Both the position numbers and the translations under genes were made by a program. From the NCBI RefSeq assembly GCF_026210795.1, contig NC_089457.1, positions 744,001 to 808,000 on the forward strand: a stretch of DNA of 64,000 nucleotides, in the 5' to 3' direction. Shown piece after piece: positions 1-10,969 of this stretch; the stretch's first letter is position 1, and every line of letters begins with the position of its first letter. The notes beneath the pieces were generated by a model. That model saw only the letters and a list, made by a program, of their open reading frames with translations, was not told the DNA's origin and did no database searches. Origin of the DNA: Rhizophagus irregularis (taxonomy: Eukaryota > Glomeromycota > Glomeromycetes > Glomerales > Glomeraceae).

Positions 1-9
1 TTTTCTCAG

Positions 10-142
10 GATTACTTGTAATAATGTTTTTGACATGATTCCTACTGAATCATTGATGATCAAAACCAATTTGATTGGCCAGAATGCAGAACTAGGAAAT
101 GTATCTCGTGAAGCTCATAAACCAAATCTCATAAAGGAATGA
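10..142 (+). CDS. 3' end of an unidentified gene entering from the left
   Basis: An open frame of 44 codons runs from a possible splice acceptor (TTTTCTCAG at 1-9) to TGA at 140-142. The peptide begins ITCNNVFDMIPTES and ends HKPNLIKE. It has no recognisable domain, membrane segment or zinc motif. I read it as a last exon because it is open from the window edge and follows a pyrimidine-rich AG. The rest of the gene would lie outside the window. The call is weak because 44 codons can be open by chance. Confidence 0.28.
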
Positions 143-167
143 TTTAGACATCATAAAAAAAAATAAA

Positions 168-360
168 ATGTCTCTCGTTAGAAAAGTGGAGAAAAAGAAA
201 AAAAGAAGAAAAACGCGCTCTTTTATCAAGCTTTGTAGTGATGATGTAAGAGGGTTTAAAAGAGCAAAGAAACACCAAAACGAGAAAAAAGAAAAGGATA
301 ATTTAGAGAAGAAAAGAAAAGAAATCGAGAGAAAAATACAAGCGAAAAATTTCTTTGCAG
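168..360 (+). CDS. Lysine-rich first exon, unidentified
   Basis: From ATG at 168 the frame encodes about 64 residues that are strongly basic and probably helical, with many Lys, Arg and Glu (for example KKKKRRKTR near residue 10). A good donor, GTAAGT, follows at 361, so the frame after it is probably intron. A possible next exon, after an AG near 510, encodes DKKLIELKTRQDIESQQ, also charged and helical, up to a GTAAAT near 574. I could not join this in frame to the Cys-rich ORF at 688-864. Function unknown. The basic run could be a nuclear or RNA-binding tail. Confidence 0.25.
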
Positions 361-687
361 GTAAGTTGACTGGGTGGTTTCCTCCGGTTCCTATTCAGCT
401 TTCACAACCCCGTTACGTGATTTATCTCTATACAACATTATATTCCGGACAATTACGGTTCAACACCTGGCACTTTCACTGACTCTTGAGAAGTTCATGT
501 AGATAAGAAGCTAATAGAACTTAAAACACGACAAGATATTGAGAGTCAACAAATCCAGTTTGACTACCTTGAAGTAAATAATTGTTTTTATATCACATTT
601 ATCTGTTATCTGGTTATATATTGTTTTACTTGTTTAACAATTGTTTTATTGATTTATAAATTAGATCCAAACTTGGTGTATGGCTGT

Positions 688-864
688 ATGCATTGTAATA
701 GTTCGTATTGCAAATGTAGACCGCTTCGTCGAAGCCTTGACGGATATTGTCCAGTATGTGGTTATTATAGATGCCGTAAACGAAACTTTAGTAACGTGAA
801 ACGTGGACATCACATTTTTAATTTTAATGGTAAATTAGTTGAGACTAGGAAGCCGCGGAAATAA
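688..864 (+). CDS. Small Cys-rich zinc-ribbon-like protein
   Basis: The frame has ATG at 688 and stop TAA at 862-864, giving 58 residues; it is also open upstream without another ATG. It shows CxxC (MHCNSSYC, CKC) and CPVCGYYRC, which could bind one or two zinc ions, then a basic tail (RKRNFSNVKRG) ending KLVETRKPRK. It may be the last exon of a longer gene, since an AG acceptor lies just upstream (ATAAATTAG, ending near 663). It belongs with three other small Cys-rich ORFs in this window (2693, 15822, 27346), although the sequences are not clearly homologous. No function can be assigned. Confidence 0.35.
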   Translation: MHCNSSYCKCRPLRRSLDGYCPVCGYYRCRKRNFSNVKRGHHIFNFNGKLVETRKPRK

Positions 865-1479
865 TTAATGTTTCAAATTCATAATTTCATTTTATTTTTT
901 TGATGAGTTACTGTACGTGTTTAGTGTTGGTCAAAGATAGACTGGATTGAGATACCATTTAAAGTGATGCATACATGCATTGCAGTCAAAGATCATTATA
1001 AGTAAGAACAGATAGAAAAATAAATTTTAGTGAATAAATAAAAAGCCGATAGGGATAAATTATCTCCTCGTATTCTATAATTATTTCTGTGTTAAAATCT
1101 TGTTAATATACCCTAATTATAAATAAATAAAATTATATAATAATAAATGATAATAAATGATTATATTGTTCGTTTTTATAATTGAATGCTTTGTTTATTG
1201 AATTATTGTATGTATTTTTTATTTAAAATAAAATTGCGCGAGTTATTATGAAATTGGCAATACACTACACGCGAGAAACAGGTAATTATTAATGCTATCG
1301 GGAACTTAAACCTGTTTTATTTATTTATTCATAATTTTTATAAATTGTTCATTTTTGCTTTTTTTTCCTTTTGAACAAACGTTCTTTTTATTTGGACAAT
1401 GGATGATTTTAATGATCTGTAATTATTTTTAAAAAGTTTCAAACTAAATTTTTTTTTTAAATTAATAAAATCTATTTAG
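865..1479. other. Intergenic, AT-rich
   Basis: No coding frame, RNA gene or clear repeat seen. It holds short T and A runs and repeats of TAATAAATGATAATAAATGA near 1140-1160. Confidence 0.5.
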
Positions 1480-1519
1480 TTATGCAGCGGCTTATTAACG
1501 TCTTGAAAATGAGTTGAAG

Positions 1520-2165
1520 ATGACTAAAGATAATTTGTAAGTGGTACACTTGTACGATAGTAAATTATAAATTTATCTTTTTTGTTAAATTATTAATTAT
1601 AATAAATTACAGTTGCGAAATGTCTAGACTGCTAGCTAACGAAGAATTAAAGTAAGGATATTAGAAAATTGTAATTAGAATGTTTAATTAACTAATTTGA
1701 ATTATCTTTAGAGTTAATAACTTAACAAAAGAAAAAAGTATTCTAGAGAAAAATCTTTCTCGTTGTTTTGAAAATTATTCAACTCTTAAGAAAACTTATG
1801 ATTTAAGGACCTATCAATTCAAAGAAGCATCGGAACGAAATCTTGCTCTCAAAAATGAAAATTTACAATTTCGATTGAATTTGGATGATAACAGTCAAAT
1901 TAAAAAAGAAAATGAAATTCTCAAGGATGAAATTTCTCGCATTAATGATAGTTTAGAAAAATATAAACATATAGCGGATAATCAGTTGAAAGAAATGAAA
2001 GATTTTAAAAATAAATTGAAAGAAAAAGAAGAAAAAATATCAATTCTTATTAATGAGAATAAGAAAATTACATCTTTTGTGAAAGAAACTGAGAGTAACC
2101 TGCTTAGAGCTTATGAGGATTTGAAGCAAATTTCTTTTATTTCGAAATCATATGAAACATACTAA
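1520..2165 (+). CDS. Coiled-coil protein, three exons
   Basis: The model is join(1520..1536, 1613..1651, 1712..2165), giving 169 residues from ATG at 1520 to TAA at 2163-2165. Introns are 76 and 60 bp with GTAAG donors and CAG/TAG acceptors. The frame is closed upstream of 1520 by TAA at 1496-1498. Almost the whole protein is charged heptad-like sequence (KEKSILEKNL, KNKLKEKEEKISILI, KETESNLLRAYEDL), so a long parallel coiled coil is likely, probably in scaffolding or self-association. No domain beyond this is visible. A broken inverted copy lies at 7123-7342 on the far side of the kinase gene. Similar coiled-coil genes may exist elsewhere in such a genome, but that cannot be seen here. Confidence 0.5.
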
Positions 2166-2692
2166 CAATTCAATGTATACACATCGGTAGATTCAATATT
2201 TTTTTTGTTATAAGCATAATTTTATATCATTTATGTGTATTTTGCGCTCAGAATCGGTACAACTAAATTTTAAAAGTGATTCTTATGATTTGAGTTCAAT
2301 TAAATAAAAAAATTCTTTTTGTAAAGTTATTTTTAATTTTATTGTAATAAATGAACAGTTATCTAATCTAGAAAAAGTTGCTCTTAACGCATCAATCTTC
2401 CACAAACCGAAGTTTTGATATAACCTATTCGTTATTTTAAGTTTCTTTGTGAATGAATAATTATAAACCATAAAATACAGAAATGTATGCGTGTTCGACT
2501 TATTCCAATCGAGTTTGATCGAATTCTATTGCAATGATTTACTTGTTGGGATAATAAATCAGCCGGGGTTTTCACTGGTTTTCGTATTTAGAATATTTGA
2601 TTGATAGATACTGTATTTTGGTACAAAAAAATTTAGAATTTTTATCGAAAATTCTTTTGTTCACTATATTAATTTCGGCATTTTGACCACTT
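2166..2692. other. Intergenic
   Basis: No supported gene. A short minus-strand open frame at 2283-2471 lacks protein-like composition and is probably chance. Confidence 0.4.
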
Positions 2693-2899
2693 TCAGATTT
2701 TTCGGATTTCGATTACTTCAATTTTATTAAGTATGCTAGTGTTAGCTAATTTCTTTCCACATTCAAAACACAATTTATGTTTATGCCATAAATTACTCAC
2801 GCATCCACCTATGGGGCATTTTAACGAAAGATGTTTGTTATATTCCCATTTACTAATAGTTCTACCGTTTTTATAACATTGATCACAATCTTCTTTCAT
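2693..2899 (-). CDS. Small Cys-rich protein, zinc-ribbon-like
   Basis: Single-exon frame of 68 codons from ATG (2899-2897) to TGA (2695-2693). Cysteines are arranged CDQC near residue 5, then CPIGGC near residue 28 and HKHKLCFEC near residue 40, followed by a short basic tail. The second half, C-x4-C, then HKLC-x2-C, closely resembles the plus-strand ORF at 27346-27630 (CFFPGC and HNHKLCDKC), which supports this being a real small family. Probable zinc-binding fold; partner and role unknown. No signal peptide. Confidence 0.45.
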   Translation of the reverse strand: MKEDCDQCYKNGRTISKWEYNKHLSLKCPIGGCVSNLWHKHKLCFECGKKLANTSILNKIEVIEIRKI

Positions 2900-3733
2900 A
2901 ATGATTAATTATTTGCATGTAAAAAAGTCATTAAACTTATTACTGGTCTTATAAAAAAGATTGTATTATTTTCGTTCAGTATTATCCTTATTATCATTTG
3001 GAATTGTACTTCATGAAAAAATATATAATACATACATTGTATTGTCCACAACAATTTATCATTATTACACTTTTAATATGTATCATTCTACTTTTCGTTC
3101 CTAATACACAAATGTCAATTGTTATATGCCTCTGAAATTTGTTGCCTTCCTACTTCTAGTTCTTTAAATTATAGACATATAAAGACGTTTATGTATTTAT
3201 TTTTTGCTAATTTAACACATTATATAATACTTTTATCTCTAGTACATTAAAACAATTAGTCCTTTTTATTCAAGTATTGTCAAGTATAATACATTAATTA
3301 TTTATTCAATTTAACATACTAGTCCAGAGCAAAAAATTAAAATTTGCGATTTCATTGGGCGACGATCACGTGGAGGGCAGAGAAGTCACGGGATCGATTT
3401 ATTTTCATATATACCGAAATGTCTGACCCCTAATAATAAAAACAGTAGTACAGCTGCCGAGAAATTATTTGTGAAAGAATATTTAAAAGCTCCGAATTAC
3501 TGAAATCTTTCCATATAAATTAATGATGATAATGATTTGATTGTATAATATTTATCTCGTCTATAACCTTCAGTCGACTATGCATATTATCAACCACTTA
3601 CAAATTAAATTGTTCAGCGCCAGTTATAATTTAGTTTTACAGTTAATCATTTAATGGCTGAACTTAAATATTGGGCGTAAATTTCAAATGAAATAAATAA
3701 TGGTACATCCCCTCTGCTGATCACGTCTTTAAA
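2900..3733. other. Intergenic upstream of the repeated-module kinase
   Basis: No gene seen. AT-rich with one GC-richer patch near 3355-3400 (GGGCGACGATCACGTGGAGG) that matches nothing else here. Confidence 0.4.
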
Positions 3734-3753
3734 TTTTTTTTTTAAAAAAAAAA
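3734..3753. promoter_or_regulatory. T10-A10 palindromic tract upstream of the kinase start
   Basis: Ten T are followed directly by ten A, ending 12 bases before the ATG at 3766. A matching T11-A10 tract lies 30 bases before the start of the second kinase gene at 40499. Position and symmetry suggest a core promoter or nucleosome-excluding element. That role is inferred; the tract is seen directly. Confidence 0.4.
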
Positions 3754-3765
3754 TATTTCGAAATC

Positions 3766-6700
3766 ATGTCATCGGAAGATGATTTTATATGTAAATACTG
3801 TGATAATTTTTATACATATAGATATCGTAGGTGGTGCCAACCGTGTGAAATAAATAATTTAAAAGAAAATTTTGCAAATTGGACTAGTGGAAATGAAAAA
3901 ATTGATGAATTAATTCAAGAAATGCAATTAAAAATTACTCTCCATGATGATATGGTGGTTAAATGGATACCATATAACCAGTTTAATAATATCAAAGAAA
4001 TAAGCAAAGATGATTCTGCTACAATATATTCAGCAATATGGATGAATGGTTCATTAGTATATAATACTCATAATGAGGAATTGATAAAAAAGCCCAATGA
4101 AAAAGTTGTTTTGAAGTGTTTATATAATTCACGAAATAATATCAATGAATTTTCGAATAAGGTATGAAATTGTAATTTTTTTGATTTTTTATAAATTCAA
4201 TAATTTCTTTATAATTTAATTTTTATTATAATTACTTTTTTCATGTATATATGTTTCTATTAACAGGCTAAATTATATACAATTAGTAACTCTACTGGTG
4301 ATATAATAATATATGGGATAACCCAGAATCCAGATACAAAAGATTATATTATAGTACTTGAAGATCTTTATTGTGAATATTGTTGCAAAATATATGGAAG
4401 TGCGTTGATAAAAGCGTGTGTACCATGTTATTTAAAAAATAATGTTACAAACTGGACTAGTGGAAATGAAAAAGTTGATAATTTTATTCAAGAAATGCAA
4501 TTAGAAAAATTTAATAAAAGTCTTTACAGTAGATTATTTGAATATGTACCTTATAACCAGTTTAATGATATCAAACAAATAGGCAAAGATGATTCCATCA
4601 CACTATATTCAGCAATATGGGTGGATGGCCCATTAAAATATAACTTTAATGATGAGAAATATAGAATACCTAATAAAAAAGTTACTTTAAAATGTTTATA
4701 TAATTCACAAGATATTACTCATGAACTTTTAAATGAGGTATGAATTTTTGATTTTTGTAATCCAATCATTTGTTTTGTAAATTAATTTCTTTATTATAAT
4801 AACTCCATATAAATAAATGTGTTTAACAGGCTAAATTGCATATTAATACTATCAAAGATGATTCTGGTTTTGAATTAGATATATATGGGATAACCCAAAA
4901 TCCAGATACAAAAAACTATATTATAGTACTTGAAGATGGTTATTGTGAATACTGCGGTAAAATGTATACAAGTATATATAATAAATGGTGTAAATTATGC
5001 CAAATAAATAATTTAAAAGAAAACTTCACAAATTGGACTAGTGGAAATGAAAAAATTGATAATTTTATTCAAGAAATACAATTGAACCATGACTATTTGT
5101 ATCATATTGCGTGTCAACATACATATGGTATTATTACACGTCAATATTTATTTGAATGGATACCTTATAATCAGTTTAATAATATTAACGTCAAAGAAAT
5201 AGATTTCACTACATTATATTCAGCAATATGGATGGATGGTCCGTTAATATGTGGTGATTATGAAAAGAAATGGGAAAGAGAGCCTAATAAAGAAGTGACT
5301 TTAAAGTATTTATATAATTTACATAATATCACCGATGAACTTTTAAATGAGGTATAAATTTTTTAATTTTTGTATAATTCAATTCAAGTATTTACAATAA
5401 CATTTTATATATGTTTTATCAGATTAAATCATATTCTTATAGTGATGATAATTTTAATAATGGGATATATGGAATATCCCAAAATCCAGATACAAAAGAT
5501 TATATCATAGTGTCATACCAAGATAGTTATTGTAAAATTTGTGGAGTTATATATACAAGTAGGAGTCCATGGTGGAAATGGTGCAAGTTATGTCAAGTAA
5601 ATAATTTAAAAGAAAACTTCGCAAATTGGACTAGTGGAAATGAAAAAATTGATAGTTTTATTCAAGAAATGCAATTAAAAATTAATGGGCATTATGACAC
5701 ATTAGTTGAATGGATACCATATAACAAGTTTAATTATATTAGAAATGTAGGAAAAGGTGGATTTGCTACTGTATATTCAGCAATATGGATGGATGGTCCA
5801 TTAAGATATAATGGTGATAAAATGGAATATGAAAGGAAACCTATAGAAGAAGTCGCTTTAAAATGTTTAAATAGTTCACAAAACATTACTAATGAATTTT
5901 TAAATGAGGTATGAATTTTCTTTAAATTTATTAAAGATTTTTTAATATAATAACTTTTTATATTTTATTAGGTTAAAAAATACTTTATTAGTTATGATAG
6001 TATTCTTCCTATATATGGAATATCTCAAAATCCAGATACAAAGAATTATATTATGGTTTTTAAGTATGCACAAGGTGGAAATTTTAATAATTATATTAGC
6101 AATCATGTTTCAAATTGGATTTGGAGTCATAGATTAAAAGCATTAAGTGACATTATTAAAGGCCTTATAAAAATTCATAAAAATAAGATGGTTCATCGTG
6201 ATCTTCACACAGGAAATATATTATCATCATTTAATAATATTGGTTACTCTTATGTTTATTCAAATTACAATATTGAAATATATATTTCAGATATGGGATT
6301 ATGTGAAGAAGTCAATAATATAGATGAAACGAAAATTTATGGAGTTATGCCTTTTGTAGCTCCTGAAGTATTAAAAGGAAAACCCTATACTCAAGAATCA
6401 GATATATATAGTTTTGGCATGATTATGTATTTTACAGCAACTACAAGGCAACCTTTTGCCAATGACGCTCATGATAATATTTTAGCATTAAAGATATGTA
6501 ATGGAAATAGACCTGAAATAAATGAACTAGAAGCACCAAAATGTTATATTGACCTAATGAAAAGATGTTGGGATTCAAATCCAGATAAGAGACCAAATGC
6601 GATTGAAATAGAAGAATTAATTAAATTATTTTGTTCAGATAAAAATGAGGAATTTAAAAAACAATTTGAAGAAGCGGAAGAATATAGAAAAGCAAATCCT

Positions 6701-6922
6701 TCATCCATTAAAAGTAATCAATTAATTACTCATCCACAAGCTTGTTATACTTCTCGATTACTTAATCCATATACAAAAGATCTTTCAAATCTTTCAGTAG
6801 AAAATTTTGATTTTACAAGGTAAGTTATATTTACTTGATTTGTTTTTTAAATAAGAATCTATTTAAATTTTAAATTACAAGATATTGAAATTTATAGTGA
6901 TGCGGATTATAATGAGTACTAG
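3766..6922 (+). CDS. Receptor-like protein kinase with four tandem zinc-ribbon/N-lobe modules
   Basis: Model join(3766..4161, 4267..4737, 4830..5351, 5423..5908, 5972..6819, 6898..6922), about 915 residues, with no stop in any exon. The first four introns are phase 0 and all start GTATGA or GTATAA. Exons 1-4 each carry a zinc ribbon (CxxC...WCxxC), the motif NWTSGNEK(I/V)D, an EWIPYNQF-like strand and a kinase N-lobe ending in (V/T)(A/V/T)LK and a Glu-Val-like end. Only module 4 has an intact glycine loop (VGKGGFATVYSAIW); modules 1-3 are degraded (SKDDSATIYSA, GKDDSITLYSA, DFTTLYSA), but all keep the VALK-type lysine. Exon 5 supplies the full C-lobe: HRDLHTGN catalytic loop, DMG in place of DFG, and YGVMPFVAPE. 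Exon 6 adds SDADYNEY. The single-module kinase at 40499 shows the ancestral plan. Probably active TKL-like Ser/Thr or Tyr kinase; substrate unknown. Confidence 0.75.
3780..5990 (+). repeat. Tandem exon-intron repeat inside the kinase gene
   Basis: Exon starts at 4267, 4830, 5423 and 5972 give repeat periods of 563, 593 and 549 bp, each holding one exon and one intron. From exon 2 on, every unit starts with the piece that opens the C-lobe exon in the single-module kinase (IYGITQNPDTKxYIIV) and then switches within a few residues to the zinc ribbon of the first coding exon (YCEYC, YCKIC). The duplication junction therefore lies inside coding sequence, at the kinase hinge, and not in an intron. 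Confidence 0.75.
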
Positions 6923-7122
6923 GGATATTTATCAGATATAGAAAACGATTTCTACGATTAATATAATTCAATTTAGAATAGCTGATAGTTAAATTCGCTG
7001 TAGTTATTTTATATCTGTAATTATTTTTAAAATTTCCAAATGAAATTTATTTATTTAATAATTACTTATATCTATAATTAAAGAAAAACTTATAACTATA
7101 AATATTATAAACAAACAAATTT

Positions 7123-7342
7123 AAGCAAGTTACTCTCAGTTTCTTTCACATTCTTAAGAATTGATATTTTTCGTCTTTTTCTTTCAATTTATTTTTAAAA
7201 TCTTTCAACTGATTATCTGCTATAAGTTTATATTTTTCTAAACTATCATTAATGCGTGAAACTTCAACCTTGAGAATTTCGTTTTCTTTTTTAATTTGAC
7301 TGTTATCATCCAAATTCAAATTCTAAATTTTCATTTTAAGGT
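7123..7342 (-). pseudogene. Inverted broken copy of the 1520-2165 coiled-coil gene
   Basis: The reverse complement matches about 1850-2112 of the coiled-coil gene almost base for base (for example AATTTGGATGATAACAGTCA and GATAGTTTAGAAAAATATAA). It has deletions: AAAGAAATG is missing from the middle, and a larger loss follows the codons for KYQFL. An in-frame TAG replaces the CAATTTCGA part. It is a non-functional duplicate lying head-to-head with its parent, with the kinase gene between them. Confidence 0.7.
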
Positions 7343-7873
7343 TTCAAAAAATTGTTGATTCTTCTTATATGATAAAAAAAATATATAAGTTTTTAATATC
7401 GATATTCAATAAAATATAACAATAGATAGCCCAGGATAAAACAAAAAAAAAAACAATTGATAAATTATCATGTGTATTAAAAATTTGATGTTGCATATTA
7501 TGAAATTTCAAATTTTTTAACGGATGAATTGTAGTTAATAAAATTTATCGACCCTCCCTGACACCGAGACATACTTCGTTCTTTAAATGATAAACATGAA
7601 AGATAATTATCCTCAAACCAAAATTAAAAATTTCTACTAATTTTTCTAATAGATTAATTCTATAATAAATTTAGAATGATTTTAACTAAAATTAATAATA
7701 TATTTTATTTTATTTTTTTGTCTTTTCGATGATCATTAACGTTAATGAATAGTTAAACATTCAAACAATGTTTAGCAATTTGTAAATTTTGTAATTGTCC
7801 GTGATATACTGTATTGTAAATTTTTATTTTGAAATATTTTTGAAAATTATTAAAAATAATAAAAATTTAATTT
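7343..7873. other. Intergenic, AT-rich
   Basis: No gene or clear repeat. It holds poly-A runs near 7440-7455. Confidence 0.4.
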
Positions 7874-10318
7874 CTATTTAATTAATCTTCTCTTTTTTAC
7901 TAAACTACTTTTTTCTGACTTGGCTTTTTTGGGGGTCTTTTCATTATCAGCAAAAAATTGAATCAAAGATGGAGGCGTAGGCGGTTGGGATAAATGGACA
8001 ACTCCGGTCAACTCATCTAAAAAGCTGGTTTCTTCCGACTCAGGATTTGCATTGTTTTCCTGAATACCTCTTATGATGTTTAAATTATTCATCATAATGA
8101 TCTGTATAAGTAGTTTAAATGATTAGGAAAGCCAAAAGAGAAATATGCGAGAGTTCTTTAATAAATTTCACCTTATGTCGATTTATCATAGCTAGGAACT
8201 TGAGGAAATTTTTAACACCTTCTACTGAAAACTTATTATTTATATAATATACTTGAGGGTCTTTATAAAAAACAGTAATCGACCCGCCTGCACGCCACAA
8301 CCTCGTAGCTTGAACTCTTAATCCGAGGTGCAAGATTCCGAATACTTGAAGTTCATTTACTTTTTTTTCTTCATAGTTCACATCCCTGATCATGTCGGCC
8401 AACATATCGCGAAGAGTTTTCGGCATTTTAAATTCTTCGAGAAGGTACTTCCTATCTGAAACCCCATAAAACATCTTGCTGCCTCAATTGCTCCTACCTC
8501 AAGGAGCCTGTCAATAATATATATTATTCCATCTATTTTTCTGCCAGTGAATTTCCGTTCGTTAGTTAACTTGGCACGATTTTTCCTGTTGGCAGAAGCC
8601 AACGATGGTGCATCAGTCCTATAAATATGATAAAAAACGGTGTTAGTGAAAGTGATAGTGATTTGCATCAGTGAAAGAATGGTAAGGACCTCTTTATGTC
8701 AGTTCCTAACCGCATATCTCATACAAAAATCTATGCAACTTCCGAAAAGAGCAACCGTGAACCAATCTTCGTAATGACTCCGTGCTAAAGGATGGTCTGT
8801 ATTTTCATATAAATTTGTAAGTGTTCTTAATGACGTTTGAATCCATTCCATATCATAATGTTGTTGAGCATCATATTCAATATCATCTTGAAGATACGGT
8901 GTCATCACGATTTGGCGCAATTCTCTTAAAGTCTTCTTGGCATATTTCGACAATTCCTTTGCAATATGAGCAGGATTAATAGGAAGTCCCAGCCGATCTT
9001 TTATTAGCTCCTTCCATTCCGTTTCAGTATATAATGATTTAATTTCCGCGTCATCACAATCTATAATGTATGAGTGAGCATGACTGATAGAATCTCAGTA
9101 TCAAGAAATTAAGTTTCAAGATGCAAGAAAAAAGGTTGGTTCAAAAACTTACTGTTCATAGTCCATATTTCTACAAAAATCGAAGAGGACATCTTCTACT
9201 ATTTTTCCTGTGCTTAATCGCATTTTTGAAGAATCAGGAATGGACTTGTGTGCCTCATGAAAAGCCGTCTTGTTGATTTTTGGACGGTCCTCTTCAGACT
9301 CCTCACTAGTATCTACTGCAGAGAATTCATCAAGTTTTATTAGCTGATATTCATTAATTGTAGCTTGAATTACTTTATAAACCTTATACCTTGATTTTCA
9401 TCTTCAACGTCATTGACGCCCTCTTCAACCTGAGGTACATCCCGATGCAACAATTCTGGCTGATAAATACAAAAAACATGTATATAGAAATATGCACGAT
9501 TTTAACTTAAGTCAACAACAATATTTACCTTTGGGAGATCATCCATGTCTTGTTTTGGCAATATAGTCCCATCAGTTAATAACTCTTGTATATTTCTCCT
9601 TCCAGACGCACCTAGGAGTTTGAGACTGCCAGTAATGTGTATTTCCCTAACATTGTTCTTTTTTTTTACATAATGAATGAAGTTTAGTAAGAAATTAAGG
9701 AAGTGATAAATAAGGCTTAATTCACCTTCTCTCTTTCACGTAAAATTTCGTCCCAATATAATTTTAATCCACGGTTTCGACATTCGGCTTCAACCTTTCG
9801 CAGATATAGAGACGTAAGTAATTATAGAAGTGCGAATAATAAACAACGTTATAGGCGAAACAATGGGAAAGCCCAGCACGTTGACTAGATACTCCTTGAA
9901 TGGCACGTTGACCTTTTCAGGAGCGCTATCAACCCATTACTGCCCAGCGCGTTGACTAGATACTCCTTGAATGGCACGTTGACCTTTTCAGGAGCGCAGT
10001 TAAGAAAATTAAAGACAATAAAAAACAAACAGACCTTTAATTTTATATCTTCAAATCTATCCGGAATATGAGTTTGCACGGCTCTTATAAAACGATTTGA
10101 CCAAGCACTTTCTAAGCCACCCCAGTTTTCGGTGAAAGGGGGTGATTTTATTACTTCCTCCCGGTTGAGATCCAAAAAATTTCGATATGATGGATTGTCG
10201 AATTTTTTAAGGTAAGACGATAGAGCTAAAATAAAATGGTTAAGCCAAGAAAATATTAAAATGAACTGCTGGAAAACATAAGAAAATCACCTTCGTAACC
10301 TGGATAGTACTCGTCCAT
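7874..10318 (-). pseudogene. Multi-exon gene of unknown family, with a frameshift
   Basis: Minus-strand exons in order: 10318..10291 (MDEYYPGYE), 10225..10035 (NWGGLESAWSNRFIRA), 9794..9726, 9657..9529, 9459..9390, 9315..9153 (VEDVLFDFCRNMDYEQ), 9083..about 8711 (DMEWIQTSLRTLTNLYEN), 8618..8172 (GRKIDGIIYIIDRLLEVGA, KMPKTLRDMLADMIR) and 8101..7874 (tail KKAKSEKSSLVKKRRLIK). Splice phases agree for most junctions. Two faults stand out. The frame shifts by one base near 8470, between EAAR and FYGVSDRKY, and the junction between 8711 and 8618 cannot be closed in frame. The composition is typical of lineage-specific Rhizophagus proteins that I remember as uncharacterised; I name no function. The Lys/Arg tail could be a nuclear localisation signal. 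One assembly error plus an unusual splice site would restore an intact gene. Confidence 0.6.
9871..9997. repeat. Tandem duplication, 56-bp unit repeated at 71 bp
   Basis: Copies at 9871-9926 and 9942-9997 differ at one site (GCACG/GCGCG). Both start GCCCAGC and end CAGGAGCGC. Within each unit, a CACGTTGAC-like word is also repeated. The pair lies in the intron between exons 2 and 3 of the minus-strand gene and accounts for much of that intron's extra length. Confidence 0.7.
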
Positions 10319-10532
10319 TTTTAACTAAAAGTTGTTATTTTGAACAAAACTTGAATTTCCTAATCAATTACCACCCCTTTTATTAAAACATTGTAACACG
10401 AGGATGTGAAAAGGAAGATGCACCTCAATAGACATACAGATCTTAAATTTCCTTTTATGAACAAATCTCAATTAAACCTTTCCCTAAATCGTCAATTCCC
10501 CACAAGTGATCGAATTTTTTCAAGTTACTATT
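10319..10532. other. Intergenic
   Basis: Upstream region of the minus-strand gene. Open frames starting at 10406 run on into the transposon and are not genes. Confidence 0.4.
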
Positions 10533-10540
10533 GTTATGAT

Positions 10541-10969
10541 CAGCGCGGAAAAAAACCTTGGAAAAATTTCGGAAAAATTCCGGTTAAATATAAAAATTCC
10601 GGAAATTTATTTTTTCAACCGGTATGGAATTATGGAATTAAAAAAAATTCCGGTTTTAGATAGTATTACCAAATATATAATAATCTTTTCTTTTTTTTAT
10701 TCGTGTATGGAGTAACCAGAAAAGACGTACTGGCTTTAAATAATCATATTGTAATAAACTACTGAAATAATAAATAATAAAATTAAAGATAAAAAACTTT
10801 TTTGCGATATCTGATATAAATTTATTAAATGAAATTTCCGGTATTTACAAAATATTCCGGAAATCTGCTACGCCATGACCGGAACAATTCTGGGATTATA
10901 AGATTTTACCAGTTTTATCAGAAATTTACCAGAAAAACTGGTTAAATTATAATGGATTTTTCTGCGCTG
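10541..10969. mobile_element. Non-autonomous hAT-type MITE, 429 bp
   Basis: The terminal inverted repeats are CAGCGCGGAAAAAAACC on the left and CAGCGCAGAAAAATCC on the right, read inward. The element is flanked by a perfect 8-bp target duplication, GTTATGAT, at 10533-10540 and 10970-10977. An 8-bp duplication and a CAG start are hAT superfamily features. The interior is rich in TTCCGG and ACCGG words and has no coding capacity. Movement would depend on a transposase supplied elsewhere; the element at 11031 has different ends and is not an obvious source. Confidence 0.85.

Noticed and set aside
10406-10715. Two overlapping open frames
   Set aside because: They cross the left end of the hAT-type MITE and owe their length to its TTCCGG-rich sequence.
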